Source: a virus. Taken from it: 23,357 nucleotides of DNA. The notes below the pieces were generated by a model, which was not told where the DNA came from, ran no database searches, and was given only the letters and a program-made list of their open reading frames with translations. The position numbers were made by a program, and so were the translations under genes. This document shows positions 7,298 to 15,440 of this stretch, piece after piece. The stretch lies in the IMG/VR virus record IMGVR_UViG_3300012936_000177, positions 1 to 23,357 of that record; one strand, 5' to 3'. Within the stretch, counting starts at the first letter, position 1, and each line of letters opens with the position of its first letter.

Positions 7298-7927
7298 ATG
7301 GCAATATCAACACTATCAAAAATTACAGTTCCACTGGCTAGCGGAGATTCCGCTAGTAACCAGGGACTATTGATGCCAAAACTCCAATACCGCTTTAGAG
7401 TGAGTTTGGAAAACTTTGGCGTAAGTACACCAACAACAGAATTAACAAAACAGGTTATAGATGTAACTAGACCTAATGTTAGTTTTGAACAAATGACACT
7501 TGATGTATATAACTCAAGAGTATATCTAGCAGGTAAACATACTTGGGAACCAATTACACTTAATCTACGTGAAGATGTAAACAACAATGTACAGAAACTT
7601 GTAGGTGAGCAGTTGCAGAAACAATTTGATTTCTACGAGCAGTCAAGTGCGGCGTCAGGGCAGGATTATAAATTTACAACACGTATTGAAATACTAGATG
7701 GTGGTAACGGAGCAAATGTACCAACTGTACTAGAAACATTTGAATTATACGGTTGTTACTGTGAAAGTGCTAACTACAATTCATTAGCATATTCAAACTC
7801 AACTGATCCAGTAAGTGTTACACTTGCTATACGTTACGATAATGCAATCCAGTCACCACAAGGTACAGGTATTGGAACAGCAGTAGGACGTACAGTTAAC
7901 ACAGCAGTAACAGGCGGTGGCGCATAA
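7298..7927 (+). CDS. 19: Tail tube protein gp19
   Basis: gp19 hexamers stack into the inner tail tube inside the sheath and guide DNA into the cell. The 209-residue protein shows the family pattern: YRFRVSLENFG near residue 31, a middle VTRPNVSFEQMTLDVYNSRVYLAGKHTWEP-type region with the tube-family tract around residues 55-85, VLETFELYGCYCES near 147-160, and PVSVTLAIRYDNA near 177-189. It follows directly after the sheath gene, the standard T4-like order. T4 gp19 is 163 residues; the excess here is in an N-terminal extension and a Gly/Thr-rich C-terminal tail. ATG 7298 has a good AGGAG. A terminator follows. Confidence 0.92.
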   Translation: MAISTLSKITVPLASGDSASNQGLLMPKLQYRFRVSLENFGVSTPTTELTKQVIDVTRPNVSFEQMTLDVYNSRVYLAGKHTWEPITLNLREDVNNNVQKLVGEQLQKQFDFYEQSSAASGQDYKFTTRIEILDGGNGANVPTVLETFELYGCYCESANYNSLAYSNSTDPVSVTLAIRYDNAIQSPQGTGIGTAVGRTVNTAVTGGGA

Positions 7928-7952
7928 AAATAAAATACATTTAGTCTGATAC

Positions 7953-7982
7953 AAAGGGAGCCATTGCGCTCCCTTTCTTTTA
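7953..7982 (+). terminator. Rho-independent terminator after tail tube gene
   Basis: A perfect 9-bp stem, aaagggagc (7953-7961) with gctcccttt (7968-7976), has a 6-base loop and a T-rich tail from 7974. It separates the sheath-tube unit from the next gene. Confidence 0.88.
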
Positions 7983-8003
7983 TATACATACTTAATTCTT
8001 AAG

Positions 8004-8011
8004 GATAAATA
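8004..8011 (+). promoter_or_regulatory. Late promoter box (GATAAATA), leaderless type
   Basis: GATAAATA followed by ttagt and then ATG at 8017; the A of the ATG is the sixth base after the box. No Shine-Dalgarno is present. Confidence 0.8.
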
Positions 8012-8016
8012 TTAGT

Positions 8017-9303
8017 ATGGCAAATAAATTTAACGCATTACTTGATAGTATAGCCACAGGTGCTTTAACACCAAAGGGAAATTTAGGTGATTGGCAACAT
8101 GCATCTAGACTGTATGTTGACAGCAACATGCGTCTTGCACCAAAAAGCAAATTTAATTATCATGTACAGTTTGTTGTAACATCTGAAGGCGCAAGCATTA
8201 TCCCAAAATTGTTTGCAGGATTACCTTTAAATGAAATAGGTATGCTTGTAAAACAAGCAGATTTACCAAAATATTCTTCTAATGTTGATCAAAAAAGAAA
8301 ATACAATAGAATTAAAAACGTACAAACAGGTGTAAACTATACTCCTATAAATATAACATTTCATGATGATAATCAGGGATTAACAACTGCTCTTTTACAA
8401 GCCTACTATAGATATTATTTTGCAGATGGTAACCAAAGAATTAATGCTGGTAGAGCATATGCAGTAAAGCCTCATAATACATATATGGGCACTGAAATGA
8501 ACAAATACAAATATGGTATGGATGTAAATAACCCAGGTGTGCCTTTCTTTAAGGAAATAAGAATTAGCACTATGTCAAGAGGTGAGTACGTCACATATAC
8601 ATTAGTAAATCCATTGCTAACCGAATGGAGTCACGATGATGTCAATAATTCAGACGGTCAAGGTACATTAGAAAATAGAATTACAGTTGCATATGAAGCA
8701 GTCTTTTATGAGAGCGGAAAAGTTAGCGCAGGAGCCAATGGTGCACCAGCAGGATTTGGTCAAGATCATTATGATACAACACCAAGTCCTATATCACTTG
8801 CTGGTGGAGGAGCAACAGGACTAGGGGCCGCTATAGAAGGTGCATTTAGTTTATATGATTTTATTGCAAGCGGCGAAGCGTATGAAAATCCGTTACTTGC
8901 AGTGTTGATGGGTGCAAATTTAATTGGCAACATCAGAGGACTAAGCAAAGAAGGATTAAGACAAGAAGGATTTGGATTGTTAACCGGTGCGCTAGGAGCG
9001 GCAACTGGTATAAATGTTAGCGGTGTAAGTCAAACACTATTTCCTAAAAATGGAGGCAAAGGTGGAAGCAAGGATCTATTATTAGCGGCGGCTGGCGTTG
9101 CGGCAGTTGGTGCAATAACAAGTAGTAAGAGCTTTCTTAAAGGCAATCCAGCGGCACTAGATAGTGCAATGCAAAGACAAGCAGTGAAAAATTTCCAATC
9201 AGCAACTGGTGGTAGTGTATCTGACGGTAAAGCCGCATACGAAGCATCAAAAAGTAACCCTAATGATATGGCGGCATTAGAAAGACAAGTACTAGGAACA
9301 TAA
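8017..9303 (+). CDS. Tube-like structural protein, possible gp54-type tube initiator
   Basis: Residues about 40-240 resemble the tail-tube fold: KSKFNYHVQFVV, then LVKQADLPKYSSN, NVQTGVNYTPINITFHDDN, YFKEIRIS-like strands, YVTYTLVNPLLTEW and ITVAYEAVFYES. The remaining C-terminal part (about 255-428) is Gly/Ala-rich with hydrophobic helices (LLAVLMGANLIG, LLLAAAGVAAVGAI). A tube domain followed by a small-residue-rich tail recalls T4 gp54 and gp48, which start the tube on the baseplate, so I favour a baseplate-tube junction role. A second tube or tail-terminator role is possible. It has its own late promoter after a terminator and runs into two further small genes with 1-base gaps. Assignment beyond tube-like structural protein is inference. 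Confidence 0.6.
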   Translation: MANKFNALLDSIATGALTPKGNLGDWQHASRLYVDSNMRLAPKSKFNYHVQFVVTSEGASIIPKLFAGLPLNEIGMLVKQADLPKYSSNVDQKRKYNRIKNVQTGVNYTPINITFHDDNQGLTTALLQAYYRYYFADGNQRINAGRAYAVKPHNTYMGTEMNKYKYGMDVNNPGVPFFKEIRISTMSRGEYVTYTLVNPLLTEWSHDDVNNSDGQGTLENRITVAYEAVFYESGKVSAGANGAPAGFGQDHYDTTPSPISLAGGGATGLGAAIEGAFSLYDFIASGEAYENPLLAVLMGANLIGNIRGLSKEGLRQEGFGLLTGALGAATGINVSGVSQTLFPKNGGKGGSKDLLLAAAGVAAVGAITSSKSFLKGNPAALDSAMQRQAVKNFQSATGGSVSDGKAAYEASKSNPNDMAALERQVLGT

Positions 9304-9304
9304 A

Positions 9305-9667
9305 ATGAGTAGCCTACCTAATCCAGAAAAAACAAACGACAAACGTGTAACAGAATTTTTTGATAATTATTTTACAGAAAAACTTGCTTTTCCGTCAAAT
9401 GAAGTTGATGCAGTGATAGGTTTTTTTGAAAAAAGAGGTTTTGATAAATCAGCCGCTATAAGCACAAGTACAACATTACTTAATCAAGCAAAACTTGATA
9501 ATGTAAAAATATTTGAACTATTAGATACATTAAAAGGATTGAATGATGTTCAACTTAGTACAGTCGTAACAGAAGTTCTAAACTACAATAGATTAAAGAC
9601 AAGCACATTGGGATTTAGATTAACCGATTCAGTTGATACAGTTGAAAAGCGTAACGTAGTGGTATGA
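9305..9667 (+). CDS. Conserved-looking small protein, function unknown
   Basis: I do not recognise a named family. The 120-residue protein is mostly helical in appearance (DKRVTEFFDNYFTEKL, VDAVIGFFEKRGF, AAISTSTTLLNQA, IFELLDTLKGL) with no cysteine, signal peptide or membrane segment. It lies one base after the tube-like gene and one base before the head-completion gene gp4, without a promoter of its own, so it belongs to the same late unit. The context suggests a virion-assembly protein such as a tail or head accessory factor or chaperone; nothing in the sequence identifies which. Confidence 0.75.
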   Translation: MSSLPNPEKTNDKRVTEFFDNYFTEKLAFPSNEVDAVIGFFEKRGFDKSAAISTSTTLLNQAKLDNVKIFELLDTLKGLNDVQLSTVVTEVLNYNRLKTSTLGFRLTDSVDTVEKRNVVV

Positions 9668-9668
9668 C

Positions 9669-10103
9669 ATGGCAAGATTTGCACAAGGAAAGTTCAACTG
9701 TAAATTTCCTGAAAAATACATAGGAAATAAAACTCCAACATATCGTAGCAGTTGGGAGTTTGCATTTATGAATTTTTGCGATAGCCATCCTGCTGTTGAA
9801 AAATGGGCAAGTGAAGCAATTAAGATTCCTTATAGAAATCCACTAACCGGCAAGCACACAATTTACGTACCAGACTTTTTTATATCTTATGCTGACAGAG
9901 GCGGCAAAAGAAAAGTAGAATTAATAGAAGTAAAGCCTGCAAATCAAAGTATGAAAGAAAAACTTGGCAGAAGTAGGCACAATCAAGCGGCTTGGATTGT
10001 AAATCAAGCAAAATGGGAAGCCGCATATGCTTATTGTAAACAAAATGGCATACAATTCCGTATAGTAACCGAAGACGATATTTTTCACAACGGCCGTCGA
10101 TAG
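9669..10103 (+). CDS. 4: Head completion protein gp4, nuclease-like fold
   Basis: gp4 acts after DNA packaging to finish T4-type heads before tail attachment. The 144-residue protein is close to T4 gp4 in size (about 150). Typical features are the N-terminus MARFAQGKF, YIGNKTPTYRSSWE, PYRNPLTGKHTIYVPDF and ELIEVKP. E30, D69 (in VPDF) and E87-x-K89 match a PD-(D/E)xK nuclease core as in TnsA-type N-terminal domains, so it may cut or trim DNA; that activity is inferred. It follows the unknown 120-residue gene by one base and ends just before the gp16 late promoter. Confidence 0.87.
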   Translation: MARFAQGKFNCKFPEKYIGNKTPTYRSSWEFAFMNFCDSHPAVEKWASEAIKIPYRNPLTGKHTIYVPDFFISYADRGGKRKVELIEVKPANQSMKEKLGRSRHNQAAWIVNQAKWEAAYAYCKQNGIQFRIVTEDDIFHNGRR

Positions 10104-10104
10104 C

Positions 10105-10112
10105 GATAAATA
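10105..10112 (+). promoter_or_regulatory. Late promoter box (GATAAATA) for gp16
   Basis: GATAAATA one base after the gp4 stop, 27 bases before the gp16 ATG. The leader contains AAAGG at 10126-10130 as a weak ribosome binding site. Confidence 0.75.
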
Positions 10113-10139
10113 ACTGTATGTAAATAAAGGTTACATTCC

Positions 10140-10628
10140 ATGACGAAAAAACTAGAAGAACTTTTAAATCTACCTGACAGCAAAGAAATGATTGCTGAGG
10201 CAAAAAACGGCGATAAGGCAAAGGCCGCTGTTGTTGAGCAAAAAGAAACATTTAGAGATATGGCAGAATTTGATAAAATTGCTGCCGCATTACCAAGTGT
10301 CAAAGGTTTAGGTGACAAAGCAGACGACGAATTAAACGATATTGCTCAACGTGCATTACAAAGTTATGAAGACCTTATGGATCTTGGCATGAACGTAGAA
10401 AGTAGATACAGCGGTAGAGTATTTGAAGTAGCCGGCGGTATGCTTAAAACATCATTAGATGCTAAAGTAGCAAAAATGGATAAAAAGTTAAAAATGATCG
10501 AACTACAACTTAAGAAAGAAAAGTTGGATCAAGATACTCCTATGGGTGGAGATATTGTAAACGGCGACGGATATGTGGTTACAGATCGAAATAGTTTATT
10601 AGAAAAATTAAAAAGTATGGATAAATAG
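10140..10628 (+). CDS. 16: Terminase small subunit gp16
   Basis: gp16 recognises phage DNA and regulates the gp17 packaging motor. The 162-residue protein matches T4 gp16 (164 residues) in length and layout. A short N-terminal LEELLNLPDSKE segment precedes a central helical hairpin (ADDELNDIAQRALQSYEDLM, then VFEVAGGMLKTSLDAKVAK). A Lys/Glu coiled coil (KMDKKLKMIELQLKKEKL) follows, with a C-terminal tail containing VTDRNSLLEKL. The family makes ring oligomers through the central hairpin. It is separated from gp17 by two genes, whereas in T4 they are adjacent. The last codons (Met-Asp-Lys-stop) contain the late box of the next gene. Confidence 0.82.
   Translation: MTKKLEELLNLPDSKEMIAEAKNGDKAKAAVVEQKETFRDMAEFDKIAAALPSVKGLGDKADDELNDIAQRALQSYEDLMDLGMNVESRYSGRVFEVAGGMLKTSLDAKVAKMDKKLKMIELQLKKEKLDQDTPMGGDIVNGDGYVVTDRNSLLEKLKSMDK
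10620..10627 (+). promoter_or_regulatory. Late promoter box (GATAAATA) inside gp16 stop region
   Basis: GATAAATA overlaps the last two codons and the TAG stop (10626-10628) of gp16, 20 bases before the next ATG. A ribosome binding site AGGA lies at 10637-10640. Confidence 0.75.
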
Positions 10629-10647
10629 TTTATAACAGGAAAACGCC

Positions 10648-11205
10648 ATGAAAACATTTAAACATTTTTTAACAGAGTCTGAAAAGACATACAAATTTTT
10701 TATTAGGGTAGCAGGTGATTTACCAGAAGGTTTTGTAGACACTATGGAACGAAGCCTAAACAAATATGAACTTGTAAAACTAAGTCCAGGTAAAAGAACA
10801 CCAATTACAGAAAAACCAATGGATTTCCCACAGTTACAAAACTGTGAGGTAACACATTACGAAGCAGAAGTTAAGTACCCTACTACTTCACACATATTAG
10901 AAAAGTATTTGGTAGATTGTTGTGAAATATCACATGCACATATCATTGTACGTGGCGAAAATGATCCTGTAGAAAGACAGCAATCTGAAAAATCAGATGA
11001 ACCATATGAATCAATCTTAAACACTGAGGATATGGGTGGAGAGTCTGCACAGCAAGATGTAGCAGGCGCAAGAGTAATGGACTTGTTGAAAGAACTTGAA
11101 ACAGCTCGTAAAGAAAGAGAAATTGATCCTATGGAAGGCGCACCAAAAGGCGAAAGTGCAGACATAGGCGACACTGAAAATACAAAAGCTGTAGTGGGAA
11201 ACTAA
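10648..11205 (+). CDS. Putative head-internal protein with capsid-targeting-like N-terminus
   Basis: The N-terminus MKTFKHFLTES closely matches the capsid-targeting sequence of T4 internal proteins (MKTYQEFIAEA in IPII and IPIII). It has LTE followed by S, a fit to the gp21 protease cleavage pattern (L/I-x-E). Residues about 14-105 form a compact domain (YKFFIRVAGDLPEGFVDTM, SPGKRTPITEKPMDFPQL, ISHAHIIVRGENDP). The rest is acidic and Glu/Gly-rich with a helix near MDLLKELETARKE. I infer packaging into the prohead core and possible cleavage after residue 10; the enzymatic role of the central domain, if any, is unknown. It sits in the late packaging block between gp16 and a large acidic protein whose start lies one base past its stop. 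Confidence 0.65.
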   Translation: MKTFKHFLTESEKTYKFFIRVAGDLPEGFVDTMERSLNKYELVKLSPGKRTPITEKPMDFPQLQNCEVTHYEAEVKYPTTSHILEKYLVDCCEISHAHIIVRGENDPVERQQSEKSDEPYESILNTEDMGGESAQQDVAGARVMDLLKELETARKEREIDPMEGAPKGESADIGDTENTKAVVGN

Positions 11206-11206
11206 A

Positions 11207-13789
11207 ATGGATATCAGAGACTTAATTAAAACAGCAGACGTATACGGAAAAGAAGTTGAAAATCAAAAAAGCAAAATTGACGAAGATTTAGTTGGCTGGT
11301 TAAAGAAAACTTTAGGTCTCACAGACGCCGAAGAACAACAAATTGACGATGCTTTAGGTAAGGCGGGTGTAGATACATCAATAACACCCGATCCATTAGG
11401 ACTAGCTAATCCAAAAAAAGAACCTAAAGATGCTCCTAGAGATGGCGGCAATCCAGGAGGCACTTCTACAGCAGTTGAACCAGAAGTACAAGAATTTAAA
11501 GATATCGGCGATGCTATGTTAAATGTAGACAAAGTCAAAAAAGGTGATAAAGTTAAAATTGGAGGCGTAGAAGCAACAGCTGATGCAGGAGACGACGGAA
11601 AAATATTCTTTGTAGACGCTGACGGCAAGTCTATTTCAGCTACAGACCAAGAAGGAGGAGTTGCCCAAGGAATGGATCAAATAGAAGATCCTGATGCAAC
11701 AGATCCACGTGGTGACCAAACTACTCCGCCAGCAAGACAAGGTATTGACGGACCAGCAGATGCGGCGGCACAAGGTGGCGATAGCCTAGCAAAAAAATTA
11801 CCAACAGATCAAAATCTTATGAAAGCATACAATGATGGCGGCAAAAAACCAATGCAAGCTGTCAAAGACCTACAAACTTCTCTGAGCAGACTAGGACATG
11901 ATCCAAATGGTATAGACGGAAAATATGGTAATGGAACATATGCGGCAGTACAAGCATTCCAAAAAGCAAACGGATTAAGTGTAGACGGACAAGCAGGACC
12001 TAACACCCTAAAAGCAATACAAGATGCATTAAACAAAGGTGCAAGCACAGGTGCAAGCAACGCAGATCAACAAGCCGATGCACAAGCTCAAGGAGACCAA
12101 ACAGCGGCTGACAATCAAGCGGCTGCCGACGATGCACAAGATCAAGGTAATGCTAACTTTGCAGACGATCCACAAGCAACAGCTACACCAAATTTAAAAC
12201 AAAAAATAGATAGATTTAATGAACTACTTAAAAAATTACAAACACCAGACGTAGCTGGTGATCCAAACGCACCGACCTTAGTTGCAAGCAAAGATTTTAG
12301 ACACTTGATTGCACTTGTTGAAGGTGTGTTAAATGAAGCACTAACAGCTGAAGAAGAAAAAGAATTACAAGCACTATATCAAGAACTACAAGGTAGCGTT
12401 GGTGTAGAGCCAGACTTAGACCAAGCAATTGAAGATGCACTTAACAATTACCTTAAAGTAAAAGGTGATCCAGCATCTCCACAGACTGATGCAGAGTTAG
12501 ATAATGATGCTGTTGACAGTGGAGGAGAAGTAAAAGACACTACAGGTACAGATGGTAGCGATACAGAAGGTGAGCCGCCAGCAGTTACACTAGACAGTCT
12601 AGCAGGACAAATCAAACAAGGCATCAAATTTGATCAGTTTGCTAAAATTGTTAAAGATGCAGAAGCATTAGAACCAGAAGATGCAGAAAAAGATGCTAAC
12701 CTATTAAAGAAACTAGGCACAAAAGCCAAGCAATTAATTAGCACAGCAGATTACAGAAGTCGTTATGTAATTGCTAACGGCGCACAAAACTTGCAAATAG
12801 ATGGATTGTATCGTCCAGACGGAAGCAGTTTTATCTTTATGCAAAACGGTGAACCTTCAAGCGCAAAGGGCGGAACGTTAAATCAAGCAATGCAAGTTGC
12901 ACAAATGGGACTATTACCACAACAAAAGGTAGATGCGTTTACAAAACGTGCAGTAAAAGATAAGAAGTTCCAAGCAGTAATTGATGCACATAACAAAGCA
13001 ACTGGCGCAACACCTGCTCAACAAGATGATGCACAAGCCACTGATCCAAACGCACAAGGCGGCGAAGAACAAGTAATGTCACAAGATGTTACACCTAGTG
13101 TAGAAAAGAGAATTAATTCTAAAGGAGATAGAGACAATTTTAACCTATCAAGTGCAAGAAGTTTGCCATACGTTGACACAATTGAGGATGGCAAGCGTAC
13201 AAGAACATACGGTGACAAAGCCGCACTTGAAAAAATGTTCCCAGGTAAGAAAATAGGCGGTATTAAAGCACCAGCTGAACCAAAGAAAGAACCAACAAAA
13301 GCACCAGCGCCACAGGCAACGGGTACAGTGCAAATGGCTAGTAAGGAGCACGATATGACAAAACAAATCAACGAAGCATCAATGAACATTTCAATGAATG
13401 GTGCAGATGCAAAAGAAGTTGCAGACTTAGTAGCAATACTAAAAAATGCAGGAATGGATAGTTCACATATTGACATGCCAATGGCACACATGCATACACC
13501 AGAACCAGAAGGTCCTATGCCGTGTCCATCATGCGGAGGTGATCATGGAGATTCTCCATGTGGAATGGGAGAACAAACAGTAGACGAAGGTGAATGGGAT
13601 AACTCACCAGAAGAAACATATGCAGATCATCATACAATGACCAAAGATTTGTCAGGTGGTATCAATAGACAAAAAGATAGAAAAGCTATCAGGGTAAAAG
13701 ATCCAGCAATTGAATCTATCAAAAGTGATCTACAAAAAGCATTAGAAGAAGCATACAAAAAGAAAAAATCAAAAAAGAAAAAATACTAA
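11207..13789 (+). CDS. Large acidic protein with peptidoglycan-binding-1 domain, likely virion-related
   Basis: The 860-residue protein is highly acidic and modular. Residues 1-55 are a small N-terminal unit. Residues 215-275 match the PG_binding_1 fold (AVKDLQTSLSRLGHDPNGIDG, GNGTYAAVQAFQKANGL, VDGQAGPNTLKAI). An Ala/Gln/Asp low-complexity linker spans about 278-325. Further helical and beta segments follow, then MTKQINEASMNISMNGADAKEVADLVAILKNAGM late in the protein. A Cys/His cluster (CPSCGGDHGDSPCG) and a very basic end (YKKKKSKKKKY) close it. Lack of a signal peptide and of lysis-type catalytic motifs argues against an endolysin. I infer a structural or core protein contacting cell wall or scaffolding. 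It lies between gp16 and gp17 and ends at a terminator. The exact function is unknown. Confidence 0.75.
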   Translation: MDIRDLIKTADVYGKEVENQKSKIDEDLVGWLKKTLGLTDAEEQQIDDALGKAGVDTSITPDPLGLANPKKEPKDAPRDGGNPGGTSTAVEPEVQEFKDIGDAMLNVDKVKKGDKVKIGGVEATADAGDDGKIFFVDADGKSISATDQEGGVAQGMDQIEDPDATDPRGDQTTPPARQGIDGPADAAAQGGDSLAKKLPTDQNLMKAYNDGGKKPMQAVKDLQTSLSRLGHDPNGIDGKYGNGTYAAVQAFQKANGLSVDGQAGPNTLKAIQDALNKGASTGASNADQQADAQAQGDQTAADNQAAADDAQDQGNANFADDPQATATPNLKQKIDRFNELLKKLQTPDVAGDPNAPTLVASKDFRHLIALVEGVLNEALTAEEEKELQALYQELQGSVGVEPDLDQAIEDALNNYLKVKGDPASPQTDAELDNDAVDSGGEVKDTTGTDGSDTEGEPPAVTLDSLAGQIKQGIKFDQFAKIVKDAEALEPEDAEKDANLLKKLGTKAKQLISTADYRSRYVIANGAQNLQIDGLYRPDGSSFIFMQNGEPSSAKGGTLNQAMQVAQMGLLPQQKVDAFTKRAVKDKKFQAVIDAHNKATGATPAQQDDAQATDPNAQGGEEQVMSQDVTPSVEKRINSKGDRDNFNLSSARSLPYVDTIEDGKRTRTYGDKAALEKMFPGKKIGGIKAPAEPKKEPTKAPAPQATGTVQMASKEHDMTKQINEASMNISMNGADAKEVADLVAILKNAGMDSSHIDMPMAHMHTPEPEGPMPCPSCGGDHGDSPCGMGEQTVDEGEWDNSPEETYADHHTMTKDLSGGINRQKDRKAIRVKDPAIESIKSDLQKALEEAYKKKKSKKKKY

Positions 13790-13806
13790 TCCCCCCAGAT
13801 TAAATC

Positions 13807-13833
13807 AATAGGGCTTAATGGCCCTATTTTTTT
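13807..13833 (+). terminator. Rho-independent terminator before gp17
   Basis: An 8-bp stem, aatagggc (13807-13814) with gccctatt (13821-13828), has a 6-base loop and a run of T to 13833. It is followed immediately by the gp17 late box. Confidence 0.9.
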
Positions 13834-13834
13834 G

Positions 13835-13842
13835 AGTAAATA
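13835..13842 (+). promoter_or_regulatory. Late promoter-like box (AGTAAATA) for gp17, leaderless type
   Basis: AGTAAATA followed by caat and ATG at 13847; the A of the ATG is the fifth base after the box. There is no Shine-Dalgarno sequence. Same arrangement as before the HNH gene. Confidence 0.6.
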
Positions 13843-13846
13843 CAAT

Positions 13847-15427
13847 ATGTCAAAAAGTTTAGATGGCGTATTAACTAAAAAAGCCAATACACAAGAAACA
13901 TTTACCGAAGAACAAGTACAAGACTTGATGCAATGTATGGATCCTAATGAGGGCTATCTATACTTTGCACGTAAGTTTGCCTACATACAACATCCAGTGC
14001 AAGGTAAATTATTGTTCGCACCTTATGAATATCAATTACGATTAATGCATAGCTATCATAGTCATAGATTCAATATAAACATGATGCCACGACAAACAGG
14101 TAAAACTACATGTGCGGCTATCTATCTTGCATGGTATGCTATGTTTAGTCCAGACCAAACTATTCTTATTGCGGCACACAAATACACAGGTGCTCAAGAG
14201 ATTATGGCACGTATACGCTATGTGTACGAAACATGTCCAGATTACATTAGAGCTGGTGTTACAAGTTATAACAAAGGTAGCATTGAGTTCGAAAACGGTA
14301 GTAGAATTGTAAGTCAAACAACAACAGGCAACACAGGACGTGGTATGTCAATATCGTTATTATACTGTGACGAGTTTGCGTTTGTGCAACCTAATATTGC
14401 TGAAGAATTTTGGACATCAATATCACCTACACTTGCAACAGGTGGTCGTGCTATTATTACTTCTACTCCTAACTCGGACGAAGATACGTTTGCTACAATT
14501 TGGAAACAAGCTGAACAAAAATTTGACGAACACGGTAACGAACAAGATGTTGGTATAAACGGATTTCATAGCTTCCGTGCTAGTTGGGAAGAACATCCTG
14601 ACAGAGACGAAGCATGGAGAGATGCAGAACTAGGAAGAATTGGTGAAGAAAAATTTAGACGCGAATACGGATGCGAATTTTTAGTATTTGACGAAACACT
14701 AATTAATTCAATAAAACTTGCTGTAATGGAAGGTGGTAAACCAATTATTAACATGGGTCAAACACGCTGGTACAAAAAACCTACATCTGAATATACATAT
14801 GCAGTTGCACTTGATCCCTCAATGGGTACAGGTGGAGATTACAGTGCTATTCAAGTCTTCGAACTGCCTACATATGAACAAGTAGCAGAATGGCAACATA
14901 ACCAAACAGCTATTCCTGGACAAATTAGAGTACTTGCAGACATATGTTCTTACATACAAAAAGAAACAAATAATACGCAAGGAATTTATTGGAGTGTAGA
15001 AAATAACGGTATTGGAGAAGCGGCTCTTATTGTTATCAATGATTTTGGAGAAGAAAATATTCCAGGATTGTTTGTTAGTGAACCTATACGCAAAGGTCAT
15101 GTACGCAAGTTCCGCAAAGGTTTCAATACAACACACAGCACAAAAATTACAGCTTGTAGCAGATTAAAAACTATGATTGAAAATGATAAAATGACTGTGC
15201 ATTCTAAGCCGTTTATATCAGAACTAAAAAATTATGTCGCTACAGGCAGTAGCTATCAAGCAAAACTTGGACAAACAGATGATTTAATTAGTGCGACACT
15301 TCTTGCAATTAGAATGATGAGTGTACTGAAAGATTGGGATCCAAGAGTGTACAACAGTTTCAATCAAGCAGAAGATATTGAGGATTACGAAGCCCCAATG
15401 CCTATCTTCATAAGTAGTAATTATTGA
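13847..15427 (+). CDS. 17: Terminase large subunit gp17
   Basis: gp17 is the ATP-driven packaging motor and the nuclease that cuts concatemeric DNA. The ATPase part has Walker A PRQTGKTT (residues 81-88), Walker B LLYCDE (171-176) and coupling motif STPN (206-209). The nuclease part has the acidic residues D323 (in VALDPSMGTGGDYSA), E385 (in YWSVENNGIG) and D478/D479 (in GQTDDLISATLLA). These correspond to the T4 catalytic triad D401, E458, D542. At 526 residues it is shorter than T4 gp17 (610). An in-frame TTG at 13832 would add five residues but lies in the terminator T-run upstream of the predicted transcription start, so I use ATG 13847. The stop overlaps the next late promoter. Confidence 0.95.
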   Translation: MSKSLDGVLTKKANTQETFTEEQVQDLMQCMDPNEGYLYFARKFAYIQHPVQGKLLFAPYEYQLRLMHSYHSHRFNINMMPRQTGKTTCAAIYLAWYAMFSPDQTILIAAHKYTGAQEIMARIRYVYETCPDYIRAGVTSYNKGSIEFENGSRIVSQTTTGNTGRGMSISLLYCDEFAFVQPNIAEEFWTSISPTLATGGRAIITSTPNSDEDTFATIWKQAEQKFDEHGNEQDVGINGFHSFRASWEEHPDRDEAWRDAELGRIGEEKFRREYGCEFLVFDETLINSIKLAVMEGGKPIINMGQTRWYKKPTSEYTYAVALDPSMGTGGDYSAIQVFELPTYEQVAEWQHNQTAIPGQIRVLADICSYIQKETNNTQGIYWSVENNGIGEAALIVINDFGEENIPGLFVSEPIRKGHVRKFRKGFNTTHSTKITACSRLKTMIENDKMTVHSKPFISELKNYVATGSSYQAKLGQTDDLISATLLAIRMMSVLKDWDPRVYNSFNQAEDIEDYEAPMPIFISSNY

Positions 15428-15433
15428 TAAATA
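15426..15433 (+). promoter_or_regulatory. Late promoter box (GATAAATA) overlapping gp17 stop
   Basis: GATAAATA shares two bases with the gp17 TGA stop (15425-15427). The next gene's ATG at 15441 is the eighth base after the box, giving a predicted leader of about two bases; no Shine-Dalgarno. Confidence 0.75.
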
Positions 15434-15440
15434 CAATGCA

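Noticed and set aside
9669-10103. Transposon TnsA gene
   Set aside because: The PD-(D/E)xK pattern resembles TnsA, but length, N-terminus MARFAQGKF and position in the head-completion block fit phage gp4, and no other transposition gene is present.
13018-13491. Minus-strand 157-codon open frame inside the 860-residue gene
   Set aside because: Antisense shadow of a strongly coding plus-strand frame; no promoter or ribosome binding site, hydrophobic mirror composition.
11207-13789. Endolysin interpretation of the peptidoglycan-binding protein
   Set aside because: No amidase, lysozyme or peptidase motif and no signal peptide; the wall-binding module sits inside a very acidic structural-type protein.
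13832-13846. TTG start for gp17
   Set aside because: It lies in the terminator T-run and before the predicted transcription start; ATG 13847 fits the box spacing.
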